Shown here: in pieces, positions 1-8,117 of the stretch
Numbering within the stretch: position 1 is the stretch's first letter
Layout: every line of letters begins with the position of its first letter
NCBI GenBank assembly: GCA_934569045.1
Contig: CAKTJX010000004.1
Span: 1 to 64,000 of the forward strand
DNA length: 64,000 bases
Source: an uncultured Oscillospiraceae bacterium
GTDB lineage: Bacteria > Bacillota > Clostridia > Oscillospirales > Oscillospiraceae
Direction: 5' to 3'
Notes under the pieces: generated by a model
Told to the model about the DNA's origin: nothing
Seen by the model: only the letters and a program-made list of their open reading frames with translations
The model's database searches: none
Position numbers and translations under genes: made by a program

Positions 1-1092
1 ACCATCGACCCCAGCTACAACATGGAGTTCGAGTGGCAGCAGCCCAAGAACAACAAGATCTTCGATCAGCTGACCGCGGACTCCCTGAAGAGCACCGGCA
101 CTTTCGCCATGACCCTGATTCAGGACGGCAACCAGATCGAGAGCAAGATGGTTCAGCCCGGCGTGCTGGATACCTTCATCCCCAAGGACTGGGCCGATGC
201 CAACGGCACCACTGCTGACGAGTACAAGGGCTTCCTGCCCCTGCAGACCCTGAACAAGGTCTTTGAGTACAACTGCACCGGCGACAAGACCTATGACAAC
301 TGCTGGGACTTCGTAGCCGAGGGCGAGCATGGCCTGTTTATGGACATCGACTCCGAAATCGTCGGCAAGAACTTCCTGTACATGCTGACCCGTGACGACT
401 ACGCCGCCTGGCTGCGGGAAGCCTACGAGGCTCTGCCCGCTGACGAGCAGGCTTACTTCCAGCCCACCATCAAAGACATGGAGTCCGAGGCTGCCGACCT
501 GGGCCTGGGCGCGGACGGTGCCTATGCTCTGGCATGGATCAAGCTGTGGGTCGAGAGCTACAACGCTCAGACCGATGACGGCCCCATCTGCAACACGCTG
601 GTGGACGCTTCCGCCAAGAATCAGTTCGGCCTGCTGGTTTACTCCAAGCTCCGCTCTGTAGAGGAATCCAGCTCCGTCTCCGTCAACAATATCAAGGTTG
701 CCGCCTATGAGGATGGCTACCAGGGTATCGGCGGCTACGGCTACTGCCATTACCTGTTCGTCACCGACAATTCTCCGCTGCCCTGGACCGCCTGCGCTTT
801 CATCGCCTACATGACCTGCACCGCTGATGGCTTCTCCGCCTGGGGCAAGGATATGGGTGGCTACTCCTCCAACCCCATCGTTGCTGAGGAGACCGAGGCC
901 AACTTCCACCACTCCATCGGCGGCATGGCCGAGGACGGCACCACCGTGGAATTCGCCGCCAAGAACGACCGCGGCTACGACTGGTGGACCACCACCGGCA
1001 AGCTGGTCCTGGAGGACCCCGAATACTGCGCGGACGTGGCCTTCACCGTAGGCAGCTGGATCGAAATGCTGACCAAGTACAGCGCGGGCTGA
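1..1092 (+). CDS. ABC transporter substrate-binding protein, 5' truncated
   Basis: The reading frame is open from the first base, so the N-terminus, including any signal peptide, lies outside the window; the ATG at 22 is internal. The visible part (about 363 residues) is acidic and soluble and ends at a TGA just before a strong terminator. It is followed by a fused two-domain permease and an ATPase, so I infer the periplasmic-type lipoprotein that delivers ligand to this importer. The permease resembles FbpB/AfuB and phosphonate-type proteins, so the ligand may be ferric iron or an organophosphonate. I cannot choose between these from the sequence. The family role rests mainly on context; no diagnostic motif is visible in this fragment. 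Confidence 0.75.
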   Translation, partial: TIDPSYNMEFEWQQPKNNKIFDQLTADSLKSTGTFAMTLIQDGNQIESKMVQPGVLDTFIPKDWADANGTTADEYKGFLPLQTLNKVFEYNCTGDKTYDNCWDFVAEGEHGLFMDIDSEIVGKNFLYMLTRDDYAAWLREAYEALPADEQAYFQPTIKDMESEAADLGLGADGAYALAWIKLWVESYNAQTDDGPICNTLVDASAKNQFGLLVYSKLRSVEESSSVSVNNIKVAAYEDGYQGIGGYGYCHYLFVTDNSPLPWTACAFIAYMTCTADGFSAWGKDMGGYSSNPIVAEETEANFHHSIGGMAEDGTTVEFAAKNDRGYDWWTTTGKLVLEDPEYCADVAFTVGSWIEMLTKYSAG

Positions 1093-1132
1093 TCTCTCGA
1101 AACATCGGCGCGATTTCTCTGTAATCAGACTG

Positions 1133-1166
1133 GCGCCCTTGGATTCCGCATCCAAGGGCGCTTTTT
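1133..1166 (+). terminator. Rho-independent terminator between binding protein and permease
   Basis: A 12-bp GC-rich stem (1133-1144 pairing with 1150-1161) with a 5-base loop is followed by five T residues. It sits between the binding-protein gene and the permease, so it may attenuate the operon and give excess binding protein, as is common in importer operons. Confidence 0.85.
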
Positions 1167-1196
1167 CAAAAATTGCCAAGAAAAGAGGAGGAAGCT

Positions 1197-3026
1197 ATGA
1201 GCCACCCGACGACCCTCCGTGCAAGCCAGAGCACCATTCTTTGGAATAAGATCAAAACCTTCTTTTCCAAACCCCACAATGTCATTTTGCTTCTGCTCGG
1301 CATTGTGCTGACCTTTACCACCGTGGCCCCCATCGTGGCCATTGTGGAGGATACCTTCAAAATCCACGCCGGAACCATTGATGCCCACCTGACGGGCCAG
1401 ACCACCGGCTTTACCACCGTCAATTACACCGACCTTTTCACCAGCCGCATGGCCAAGACCAATTTGTGGACGCCCCTCCTGAATACCGTCCTGCTGGCCG
1501 TTGGCACCTGCCTGGTGTCAATCCTCTATGGCGGGCTGTTCGCGTTCCTGATCACCCGGACGAACCTTGCCTGGCGGAAATACCTGAGCTCCATTTTCAT
1601 CTTTCCCTACATCATGCCCCAGTGGACCCTGGCCGTGGTGTGGCAGAACCTGTTTAACTCCAATGCCGTCACCGGCACCTCCAACGGGCTTCTTGCCGCT
1701 CTGTTCGGCGTCAATATGCCCATCTGGTGGTGTAAGGGCCTGTTCCCCAGCCTGATGGTGCTGGGACTGCACTATGCCCCCTTTGCATACATCCTGATCG
1801 GCGGAATCTTCCGCAATATGGATGCCAACCTGGAGGAGGCGGCCACCATCCTGGATACCCCCAAGTGGAAGACCATGCTGCGCATCACCCTGCCCATGGT
1901 CAAGCCCGCCATTCTCTCCACCATCCTGCTGGTCTTCGGCAGCGCCATGGGCTCCTACCCGGTGCCCCATTACCTGGGCCTCAGCACCCTTTCCACCAAG
2001 TACGTCTCCATGAACTCCAAGTACACCGGCGAAGCCAGCATCCTGGCCATCATTATGATGATCTTCGGTGTGGCGATTATGCTCCTGAACCAGATCTCCC
2101 TGAACAGCCGCAAGAACTATACCACCGTCACCGGCAAATCCGGCCAGATCTCCAAGATCAGCCTGGGCCGCTCCGGCAGGTATATTATCGCGGTGATTCT
2201 GGTGATCTTCACCTTCTTCACCAGCATTTTCCCCATTATCTCCTTCGCCTTTGAAACCTTCCTGCCCAACCCCGGCGACTACTCCTTCCTGTACACGGGA
2301 GACCCCTCCAATCTGACCACCAAGTGGTGGGTCACCTCTGAAAACATCACCGAGAACGGCATGTACGGCCAGAAGGGCATTCTGTACAACGAAACCATTT
2401 GGCACGCGTTCTGGGGCACTTTGAAGGTGTCCGTGGCCTGCTCCCTGCTGGCTGGCACCATCGGCACTCTGATCGGCTATTCCGTCTCCAAGAACCGCCG
2501 CAGCAAATGGGCCAACTATGTCAACTCCGTGGCCTTCCTGCCCTATCTGATGCCCTCCATCGCCGTGGGTGTTGCCTTCTTCATCCTGTTCTCCACAGAG
2601 AAGATGAACCTGTTCAATACCTACACGCTGCTGATCATCGTGGGCACCGTCAAGTACATTCCCTTCGCCAGCCGGAGCTCCCTGAACTCTATGCTGCAGC
2701 TCTCCGGCGAGATTGAGGAGGCGGCAGTCATCCAGGATATCCCCTGGATCAAGCGCATGACCCGCATCATCATCCCCATTCAGAAGTCCTCCATTATCTC
2801 CGGCTACCTGCTGCCCTTTATGACCTGCCTGCGGGAGCTGTCGCTGTTTATGCTGCTGTGTGTACAGGGCTTCATCCTGTCCACCACCCTGGACTACTTC
2901 GATGAAATGGGTCTGTATGCCTTCTCCAGCGGCATCAACCTCATTCTGATCATCACCATTCTGGTGTGCAACACCCTGGTAAACAAAGTGACGGGCGCAA
3001 GCCTCGACAAAGGAATAGGAGGATAA
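1197..3026 (+). CDS. ABC transporter permease, two fused permease domains (FbpB-like)
   Basis: This 609-residue inner-membrane protein forms the channel of a binding-protein-dependent importer. It contains two complete BPD_transp_1 halves in one chain, each with an EAA loop that docks on the ATPase: EEAATILDTPKWK in the first half and EEAAVIQDIPWIK in the second. About twelve hydrophobic segments are visible. A large extracytoplasmic loop lies between the halves (around residues 360-410). The ATG at 1197 is chosen because AGAGGAGG sits 5-8 bases upstream; an in-frame TTG at 1173 has no such site. Fused permeases of this kind are typical of ferric-iron (FbpB/AfuB) and 2-aminoethylphosphonate importers. 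The ATPase gene starts 4 bases after the stop. Confidence 0.9.
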   Translation: MSHPTTLRASQSTILWNKIKTFFSKPHNVILLLLGIVLTFTTVAPIVAIVEDTFKIHAGTIDAHLTGQTTGFTTVNYTDLFTSRMAKTNLWTPLLNTVLLAVGTCLVSILYGGLFAFLITRTNLAWRKYLSSIFIFPYIMPQWTLAVVWQNLFNSNAVTGTSNGLLAALFGVNMPIWWCKGLFPSLMVLGLHYAPFAYILIGGIFRNMDANLEEAATILDTPKWKTMLRITLPMVKPAILSTILLVFGSAMGSYPVPHYLGLSTLSTKYVSMNSKYTGEASILAIIMMIFGVAIMLLNQISLNSRKNYTTVTGKSGQISKISLGRSGRYIIAVILVIFTFFTSIFPIISFAFETFLPNPGDYSFLYTGDPSNLTTKWWVTSENITENGMYGQKGILYNETIWHAFWGTLKVSVACSLLAGTIGTLIGYSVSKNRRSKWANYVNSVAFLPYLMPSIAVGVAFFILFSTEKMNLFNTYTLLIIVGTVKYIPFASRSSLNSMLQLSGEIEEAAVIQDIPWIKRMTRIIIPIQKSSIISGYLLPFMTCLRELSLFMLLCVQGFILSTTLDYFDEMGLYAFSSGINLILIITILVCNTLVNKVTGASLDKGIGG

Positions 3027-3030
3027 GCAA

Positions 3031-4665
3031 ATGCCTGAAATCAAATTGGAACACGTTACCAAGCGCTGGGGCAAATTCTATGCTGTCGAGGACCTGGACC
3101 TGACCATTGCGGACAATGCCTTTGTGACTCTGCTGGGCCCCTCCGGCTGCGGCAAGACCACCACCCTGCGCATGATCGCCGGTCTGGAGACCCCTACCAG
3201 CGGCCGCATTACCATCGGGGACAAGGTGGTTTTCGACAGCGAAATGGGCATCAACGTCCCCGCCAACAAGCGGAAGGTGGGCTTCCTGTTCCAGAACTAT
3301 GCCCTGTGGCCCAACATGACCGTGTATCAGAACATCTCCTTCGGCCTGTCCAACATCAAAGAGCCCCTGCCGAAGACCGATTTTGAGACCAAGAACGCCG
3401 CCCGCCTGGCCCAGATTCTGAAAAACCCGACGGATGTCACCTCCGTCCTGGAAGAGTGCCGGGATAAGGACGGCAAGCTGGAGGAGAAGAAGGCTATCTT
3501 AAAGCTCATTGATGCCTTTACCATCTCCCAGTACACTGCCAAGACCCTGTTTGGCTATCACCTGGAAAGAGGTGCGGACTGCGCCGCCCAGATCGCGGCG
3601 CTGGAAGCCAAGGTCCAGGCGGGGAAGAAGGCCGCCGCCGACGCGGGCTTCACCCTGGACGGGGAGTACCGCTTCTGCAAGGATGACGAGGTGGTGACCC
3701 AGACCCGGAAGCTGACCAAGGAAGAGATCGACCTGTCCGTGCGCCGGGTCAGCCGCATCGTCAAGATCGGGATGTTCATGGACCGCTACCCCGCGGAGCT
3801 CTCCGGCGGCCAGCAGCAGCGTGTGGCCATCGCCCGGACCCTGGCCCCGGAGCCCAGCGTGCTTTTCATGGATGAACCCCTTTCCAACCTGGATGCCAAG
3901 CTGCGTCTGGAAATGCGCTATGAGCTCCAGCGGCTCCATGTGGAAACCGGCTCCACCTTCGTCTACGTCACCCATGACCAGATGGAGGCTATGACCCTGG
4001 CAACCCAGATCTGCCTGATCAACAACGGCGTTCTGCAGCAGTACCAGGCCCCATTGGAAGTGTACCACCACCCGGCCAATCTCTTTGTGGCGGACTTTGT
4101 GGGCACGCCCTCCATCAACTTTGTGGATGCCAAGGGCGGCCAGAGTGCCGACGGCAGCCTGGATTTGACCGTCCTGGGCGGGCTCCACGCCTGCTTCACC
4201 CCGGCGCAGCCCCTGAATCTGGCGGCGTGGTTCGCCTCCAGGGATCGGGCCGCGGAGGAAAGGGCCGCCGCGCTCAAAGAAAAGGCCGCCCAGAAGGGCT
4301 ATGTGGAAAAGGGCAATAAGGACGAGGTATTCCGCTACCACATCGCCAAGGTCACCGAGGAGGACGATTCCCTCCAGGACCTGCCGGAAATCACCAATGA
4401 GGACTTCGTCCTGGGCATCCGCCCGGAATTCCTGGACATCACCGATGAGGGCAGCCTGAAGGGCGAAATCTACGGCGCCATGCCCACCGGTATGGAGTCC
4501 ACCATTAAGGTCCGGGTTGGCGATTTCCTGCTGACCGGCGTGGTCTTCGGCAGCAGCCTTTTCACCATCGGCTCCCAGGTCCCCCTCAGCGTCAAGGGCA
4601 GCCAGATCATGCTCTTTGACCGCAAGTCCGGGATGTGCATTACCTCCGGCAGTCTGAGCTTCTGA
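3031..4665 (+). CDS. ABC transporter ATP-binding protein with large helical-domain insertion
   Basis: This 544-residue nucleotide-binding subunit energises the importer. Visible motifs are Walker A GPSGCGKT (36-43), the Q-loop Gln88, signature LSGGQQQR (257-264), Walker B VLFMDEP (277-283), the D-loop and H-loop His315. In MalK/FbpC-type ATPases the Q-loop and signature are about 55 residues apart; here they are about 170 apart, so roughly 115 residues rich in Lys, Glu and Ala are inserted in the helical subdomain that contacts the permease. The C-terminal TOBE-like domain also carries a charged insertion (about 390-450). Total length is far above the usual 350-370. All catalytic motifs are intact, so the protein is probably active. 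The start is an ATG with AGGAGG 9-14 bases upstream. Confidence 0.9.
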   Translation: MPEIKLEHVTKRWGKFYAVEDLDLTIADNAFVTLLGPSGCGKTTTLRMIAGLETPTSGRITIGDKVVFDSEMGINVPANKRKVGFLFQNYALWPNMTVYQNISFGLSNIKEPLPKTDFETKNAARLAQILKNPTDVTSVLEECRDKDGKLEEKKAILKLIDAFTISQYTAKTLFGYHLERGADCAAQIAALEAKVQAGKKAAADAGFTLDGEYRFCKDDEVVTQTRKLTKEEIDLSVRRVSRIVKIGMFMDRYPAELSGGQQQRVAIARTLAPEPSVLFMDEPLSNLDAKLRLEMRYELQRLHVETGSTFVYVTHDQMEAMTLATQICLINNGVLQQYQAPLEVYHHPANLFVADFVGTPSINFVDAKGGQSADGSLDLTVLGGLHACFTPAQPLNLAAWFASRDRAAEERAAALKEKAAQKGYVEKGNKDEVFRYHIAKVTEEDDSLQDLPEITNEDFVLGIRPEFLDITDEGSLKGEIYGAMPTGMESTIKVRVGDFLLTGVVFGSSLFTIGSQVPLSVKGSQIMLFDRKSGMCITSGSLSF

Positions 4666-4674
4666 ACACGCAGT

Positions 4675-4806
4675 TTGGGGCAGCCCGCGGGCTGCCCCAA
4701 TGAAATCCAGCCTGCGGCTGGATGAAATCTGTCTGGCGACAGGTGAAATCCGGTCCGTGACCGGACGAAATCGCCCTTGCGGGCGGAAATGGTGTCCCTT
4801 CGGGAC
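4675..4806. repeat. Array of six variable-stem hairpins with constant GAAATC spacer (copy 1)
   Basis: Six short hairpins follow one another: 4675-4700, 4705-4723, 4729-4742, 4749-4765, 4772-4785 and 4794-4806. Each stem is a different sequence but internally complementary, whereas the junctions repeat nearly the same word (TGAAATC, TGAAATC, TGAAATC, CGAAATC, GGAAATG). The stems have covaried while the spacers stayed fixed. A second array with the reverse complement of the same spacer lies at 55709-55842. No protein-coding explanation is plausible. Confidence 0.8.
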
Positions 4807-4811
4807 GATTC

Positions 4812-4850
4812 AAATAGGTGCGCCGCGAGATTTTGCGGCGCACCTATTTT
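4812..4850 (+). terminator. Terminator closing the ABC transporter operon and hairpin array
   Basis: A perfect 15-bp stem (4812-4826 with 4835-4849) with an 8-base loop ends in TTTT. The A/T outer arm makes it function in either direction. Confidence 0.8.
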
Positions 4851-4864
4851 CTGCGAAAAATTAC

Positions 4865-4892
4865 TTTGCTTACACGGGAAATGCTGTATAAT
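4865..4892 (+). promoter_or_regulatory. Candidate sigma-70 promoter upstream of ECF sigma gene
   Basis: TTTGCT (4865-4870) and a perfect TATAAT (4887-4892) are 16 bases apart. The start would lie about 425 bases before the ECF sigma gene, so the transcript would run through the long inverted repeat at 4957-5213. Confidence 0.45.
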
Positions 4893-4956
4893 GTAACTGT
4901 ATATGCGGATCAATATTTGAGTACCCGTAGATAATTTAAATAAGCACCGGGTAAAG

Positions 4957-5213
4957 AGAAACGTATACCCTGACAGAGGAAACCCCAAGCCTTCTCCTGC
5001 TGGAGAAGGTGCCCGCAGGCGGATGTGGGGGGGACACCTGACGGGAAAATAGAATTATATAGACGCTCCTTGCTCAGTATTCCGCATTTTAGAGCTCTTT
5101 ACTTATGAGCCATGGCATTTGCTATAGGTGTCACCTCCACATTCCCCCGCTGCGGCGGGGACCTTTTCTGGCAGGAGAAGGCTTTTTTAGATTCCCATTT
5201 TGGGTATACATAC
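4957..5213. repeat. Long imperfect inverted repeat (MITE-like)
   Basis: Two arms of about 55-65 bases, roughly 4985-5040 and 5124-5190, are imperfect reverse complements of each other and share the word AAGCCTTCTCCTG at their outer ends and a GACACCT word at their inner ends. Outside them, ACGTATACCC (from about 4960) faces GGGTATACATA (ending about 5213), giving terminal inverted repeats. The left terminus matches the repeats at 17047 and 37364. No transposase is encoded, so a non-autonomous element is the simplest reading. Confidence 0.6.
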
Positions 5214-5321
5214 ATCGCCATTTTCATGTGACTCCCTGGTTTAAAATTTTTTTGTTTCCATGTAATATCATCCGATTTTTTGCGCCTGGATAGGTGAAAC
5301 CACAAGAAGGAAGGTGAAGCC

Positions 5322-5879
5322 ATGGAAGACAGCAAGATCGTGCAGCTGTATTTTGACCGGTCCGAGGAGGCCATCCGTGAGACAGATCGGAAATATGGCC
5401 CCTATTGCTATTCCATTGCCTACAACATTCTCACAGACGCGGAAGACGCGGAGGAGAGCGTCAGCGATACATACCTTGCGGCCTGGAATCGAATGCCGCC
5501 TACCCGGCCCAGTTTGCTTTCCGCATTTTTAGGGCGCATTACCCGGCACCTGTCCATTGACCGCTGGCGCAGACGCAGCGCCTACAAGCGTACAGGCGGG
5601 CAAATCAATTTGGCATTGGAGGAATTGGAGGAGATCGTCAGCGGCGGCGAAACACCGGAGGCAGTCATTGCCCGGAAGGAGCTTGCGGCGGGGATCAACC
5701 GCTTCCTGGACGCACTCCCGGAGCAGGAGCGCAGTATCTTCCTGTGCCGATACTGGTATATGGACTCTGTTCAGAGCATTGCGGAAAAGCTGGGCTCCAA
5801 TCCGGGACGGATTTCCACCATGCTTTGCCGAACCCGAAAAAAGCTGCGTCTGGCGCTGGAAAAGGAGGGGCTGCTATGA
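5322..5879 (+). CDS. ECF-type RNA polymerase sigma factor
   Basis: A 185-residue sigma-70 family protein that would redirect RNA polymerase to a small regulon. Region 2 spans about 10-85, with the DAEDAEESVSDTYLAAW segment typical of ECF region 2. Region 4 (about 130-180) has the LPEQERSIFLCRYWYMDS helix and a helix-turn-helix around EKLGSNPGRISTMLCRTRKKL. There is no region 1.1 or 3, as expected for ECF factors. The ATG at 5322 follows GAAGGAAGGTGAAGCC. The stop overlaps the next gene's start (ATGA at 5876-5879), implying translational coupling to a probable membrane partner that could restrain it. The target promoter is unknown. Confidence 0.92.
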   Translation: MEDSKIVQLYFDRSEEAIRETDRKYGPYCYSIAYNILTDAEDAEESVSDTYLAAWNRMPPTRPSLLSAFLGRITRHLSIDRWRRRSAYKRTGGQINLALEELEEIVSGGETPEAVIARKELAAGINRFLDALPEQERSIFLCRYWYMDSVQSIAEKLGSNPGRISTMLCRTRKKLRLALEKEGLL

Positions 5880-7954
5880 CGGGAGAGTACCTGTTGGAGG
5901 TCCTGGGGGATGCCCGGAGCCCTTACATTGTGGAGGCCCAGCGTCTACGGAGCGGTGAAGCACCGAGGAAAGCCCGCTCTCCTCGGCGGCTGCTGCTGAT
6001 TGCGGCGGTGATCGCACTGGGCCTGCTGCTGGTGGGGTGTGCCCTGGTTTACGCTCTGCGCCTGGGAGACCTGACCTTGCGGAGGGAATCCAGGGAGGAA
6101 AGCGTGCCGACTTACTATGATGACCAGGGAAACACCATCCCTACGGACCCATCCGCTGCTCCCTGGGCCTGGGTGAGTATCCAGGGGGCCAACCAGAGCG
6201 CTCTCCGGCAATGGCTGGACTTTAAGGCCCAATACGACCCGGAGGGAAAGCAGCGGCAGCGGTATTTTGAGATGGAAAACGCGGGAGTACAGGCCGTGCC
6301 GGAAAATTACAGTGAAATCTACAGCTGCTACAGCCCGGAAATGGCCCAAAAGCTGAAGGAAATTGCCGACCAAAACGGCCTGGAGCTGCTGCGGGAGAAG
6401 TATGACTGCCCCTATCCCTACCAGGCCCCGGCGCTCTTGGAGGCGCTGAAGCTCCCCGGCATCCTGCGGGAGCCCTCCGCAGCGTCGGCGGAATACGGCC
6501 ACGGCTTTTTCTTTGATGACGGGAGCTTTACCCTGACGGTGCGGTTTTCCCTGCCGGGGGATGCCTGGCCCTATGGGAAGCTTTCCGCGGATTTCAGTCT
6601 TGTGCGCAAAGACTGCCTCTATCCCTATAGCGCGGCGGTATCCTTGTCCCAGGTGCTGATGGAGTGGAACTACACGGCGGTAGACGGAAGTCCCTGCCTT
6701 TTGGTGTTGGATGGGGTCAATGGGCACATCTTTGCGGACAGGGGAGACGCATTTTGTCATATCTACCTTGCCGCCACGGCCTGGAATGGCGGTGCGCGGG
6801 TGTCCATGACCGGGGCAGCCCTGGAACAAATCGCGGATTGTTTTGACCTTTCCATCACGCCCAGCCAGCCGGATCACAACGAGGTTTCTTCGCTTCTGGA
6901 CAGGGCCCAGGCGGAGTATGATGCCGCCGCCGAACAGGAGCCCTATTCCGGCGACTACGGCGCGTATGTCACGGAGCAGCTCAAGGCGGCGTGGGGCCCT
7001 GCTTTCAGGGACAGCCTGATGTATTCTCTATATGATTTGAACGGCGACGGCGTAGAGGAGCTGATCGATTACAGGAATCTGAAAATCCTGACCTGCCGGG
7101 AAGGGCAATGCGAACCCTATTTCAGCAGCGAGGAATGTCCCTCGCTGCTGGGCACGCTTCGCGTCTGCGAAAACGGCGTTGTGAGAATCACGGATATGGG
7201 GTGGGGGGAATACGACAGCTTCTATTTCTTCCGCCCGGAACGGGAGCATATGGTATTTTGGCAGAGCCTGGTTCAGGGGAAAGACGGCTGGACACTGTAC
7301 CGTGAACCAAACCGCCTGGAAGGGACGGGGATTGTGTGCCCAACGGGCGGGGAGTCCATTACGGAACAGCAGGCCCAGGCTATTCTGGATTCGTACCCAC
7401 TGGCAGAAATCGGCAGGCAGTCCATGAAGCGTTTCGGGGAACCCCTGAAAACCTATGATTTTCAGGACCCCTACGCAGGATTCCTTGCGGAAATGCTGGA
7501 CAAGTACGAAAATTCGGAGCAATTTACCTACGCTTTGGAGGATCTGCAAGGAAACGGAGCCAAGACGCTGATTGTGAAAATGCCCATGGTGCGGGAGTGG
7601 AACGGTGTGCCGAGAGAAGCGGCCCCGACAATTTTTCAGCAGAAAAACGGGCTGTGGGTATCCATTGGTGAATTTACCTATGCCTGTGAAAACGGAATTT
7701 TGTGTCAGCAGGAGGGGGATTCCTTCCAGTTCTTCCGCTTGGAAGAGGACGAGCTGGTTCTTGTGGATAAAATCTTCAATGATGAATACGGCTATTGGAT
7801 GCGTAGGGACGAAAATCAGAGCGCCGAGGAGATCGAGAAAAACGGTGGCCGGGCGAATTATACACCCCTTACCCAGGAACAGGCCCAACAGATGATCGCG
7901 GCCTATAAAAAGATCGAGCTGGATTGGAAGCCCTTCTCGCAATATCCGTCCTGA
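5876..7954 (+). CDS. Large single-pass membrane protein coupled to ECF sigma (candidate anti-sigma/sensor)
   Basis: This 692-residue protein starts in the ATGA overlap with the sigma gene, although the reading frame is open further upstream. A short basic cytoplasmic segment (1-38) is followed by one transmembrane helix (about 39-61) and a large extracytoplasmic part of about 630 residues. That part has no repeats I recognise, but it contains a calcium-loop-like DLNGDGVEEL (around 390) and, further on, a related segment EDLQGNGAKTLIV, suggesting two similar modules. The gene order and topology match anti-sigma factors, but the cytoplasmic tail is too short for a recognisable zinc-binding ASD domain and no HxxxCxxC motif is visible. 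The anti-sigma role is inferred from position only. Confidence 0.6.
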   Translation: MTGEYLLEVLGDARSPYIVEAQRLRSGEAPRKARSPRRLLLIAAVIALGLLLVGCALVYALRLGDLTLRRESREESVPTYYDDQGNTIPTDPSAAPWAWVSIQGANQSALRQWLDFKAQYDPEGKQRQRYFEMENAGVQAVPENYSEIYSCYSPEMAQKLKEIADQNGLELLREKYDCPYPYQAPALLEALKLPGILREPSAASAEYGHGFFFDDGSFTLTVRFSLPGDAWPYGKLSADFSLVRKDCLYPYSAAVSLSQVLMEWNYTAVDGSPCLLVLDGVNGHIFADRGDAFCHIYLAATAWNGGARVSMTGAALEQIADCFDLSITPSQPDHNEVSSLLDRAQAEYDAAAEQEPYSGDYGAYVTEQLKAAWGPAFRDSLMYSLYDLNGDGVEELIDYRNLKILTCREGQCEPYFSSEECPSLLGTLRVCENGVVRITDMGWGEYDSFYFFRPEREHMVFWQSLVQGKDGWTLYREPNRLEGTGIVCPTGGESITEQQAQAILDSYPLAEIGRQSMKRFGEPLKTYDFQDPYAGFLAEMLDKYENSEQFTYALEDLQGNGAKTLIVKMPMVREWNGVPREAAPTIFQQKNGLWVSIGEFTYACENGILCQQEGDSFQFFRLEEDELVLVDKIFNDEYGYWMRRDENQSAEEIEKNGGRANYTPLTQEQAQQMIAAYKKIELDWKPFSQYPS

Positions 7955-7956
7955 TA

Positions 7957-8009
7957 AAGAAAAGCTGCCGTTGCAGGCCCTAAACAGGGGTGCAATGACA
8001 GCTTTTCTT
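7957..8009. terminator. Bidirectional terminator between convergent genes
   Basis: AAGAAAAGCTG (7957-7967) pairs perfectly with CAGCTTTTCTT (7999-8009), with an inner TTGCA/TGCAA pairing. It lies between the plus-strand membrane protein and the minus-strand gpsA, and the A/T-rich ends serve both directions. Confidence 0.75.
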
Positions 8010-8054
8010 ATAATGGTTGCGGCGAATTTGCCGGAGCGTTTCCGCACCGGTTCT

Positions 8055-8115
8055 GCGTATCGCCCCTCGTCAGTCTCGGCGTTCCGCCGAGCCAGCTTCC
8101 CCCAGGGGAAGCCAT
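8055..8115. repeat. Fragment of a clostridial palindromic repeat
   Basis: The segment contains CTCGGCG/CGCCGAG and CTTCCCC/GGGGAAG palindromes in the same order as the repeats at 17047-17170 and 37364-37493, but it is shorter and lacks their ends. Confidence 0.4.
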
Positions 8116-8117
8116 TT

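Larger units (their letters stand above)
4666..5321. other. Gene-free interval packed with palindromes
   Basis: No credible gene lies in these 656 bases. The interval holds a hairpin array ending in a terminator (4675-4850), a candidate promoter (4865-4892) and a long imperfect inverted repeat (about 4957-5213), then the ribosome binding site of the ECF sigma gene. The apparent antisense reading frame here only translates the repeated hairpin spacers. Confidence 0.8.

Noticed and set aside
1173-1196. Upstream TTG start for the ABC permease
   Set aside because: It lacks a Shine-Dalgarno, while the ATG at 1197 has AGAGGAGG.
1518-3074. 518-codon minus-strand frame opposite the ABC permease
   Set aside because: A shadow of the permease; no ribosome binding site, and a Gly/His/Gln-rich translation with no family.
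4675-4806. CRISPR array
   Set aside because: Spacers and repeats are reversed: the constant word is only 6-7 bases and the variable parts are self-complementary; no Cas genes.
4470-4988. Minus-strand frame translating repeated Phe-His and Asp-Arg motifs
   Set aside because: The repeat comes from the GAAATC hairpin array read as protein; no start or stop context.
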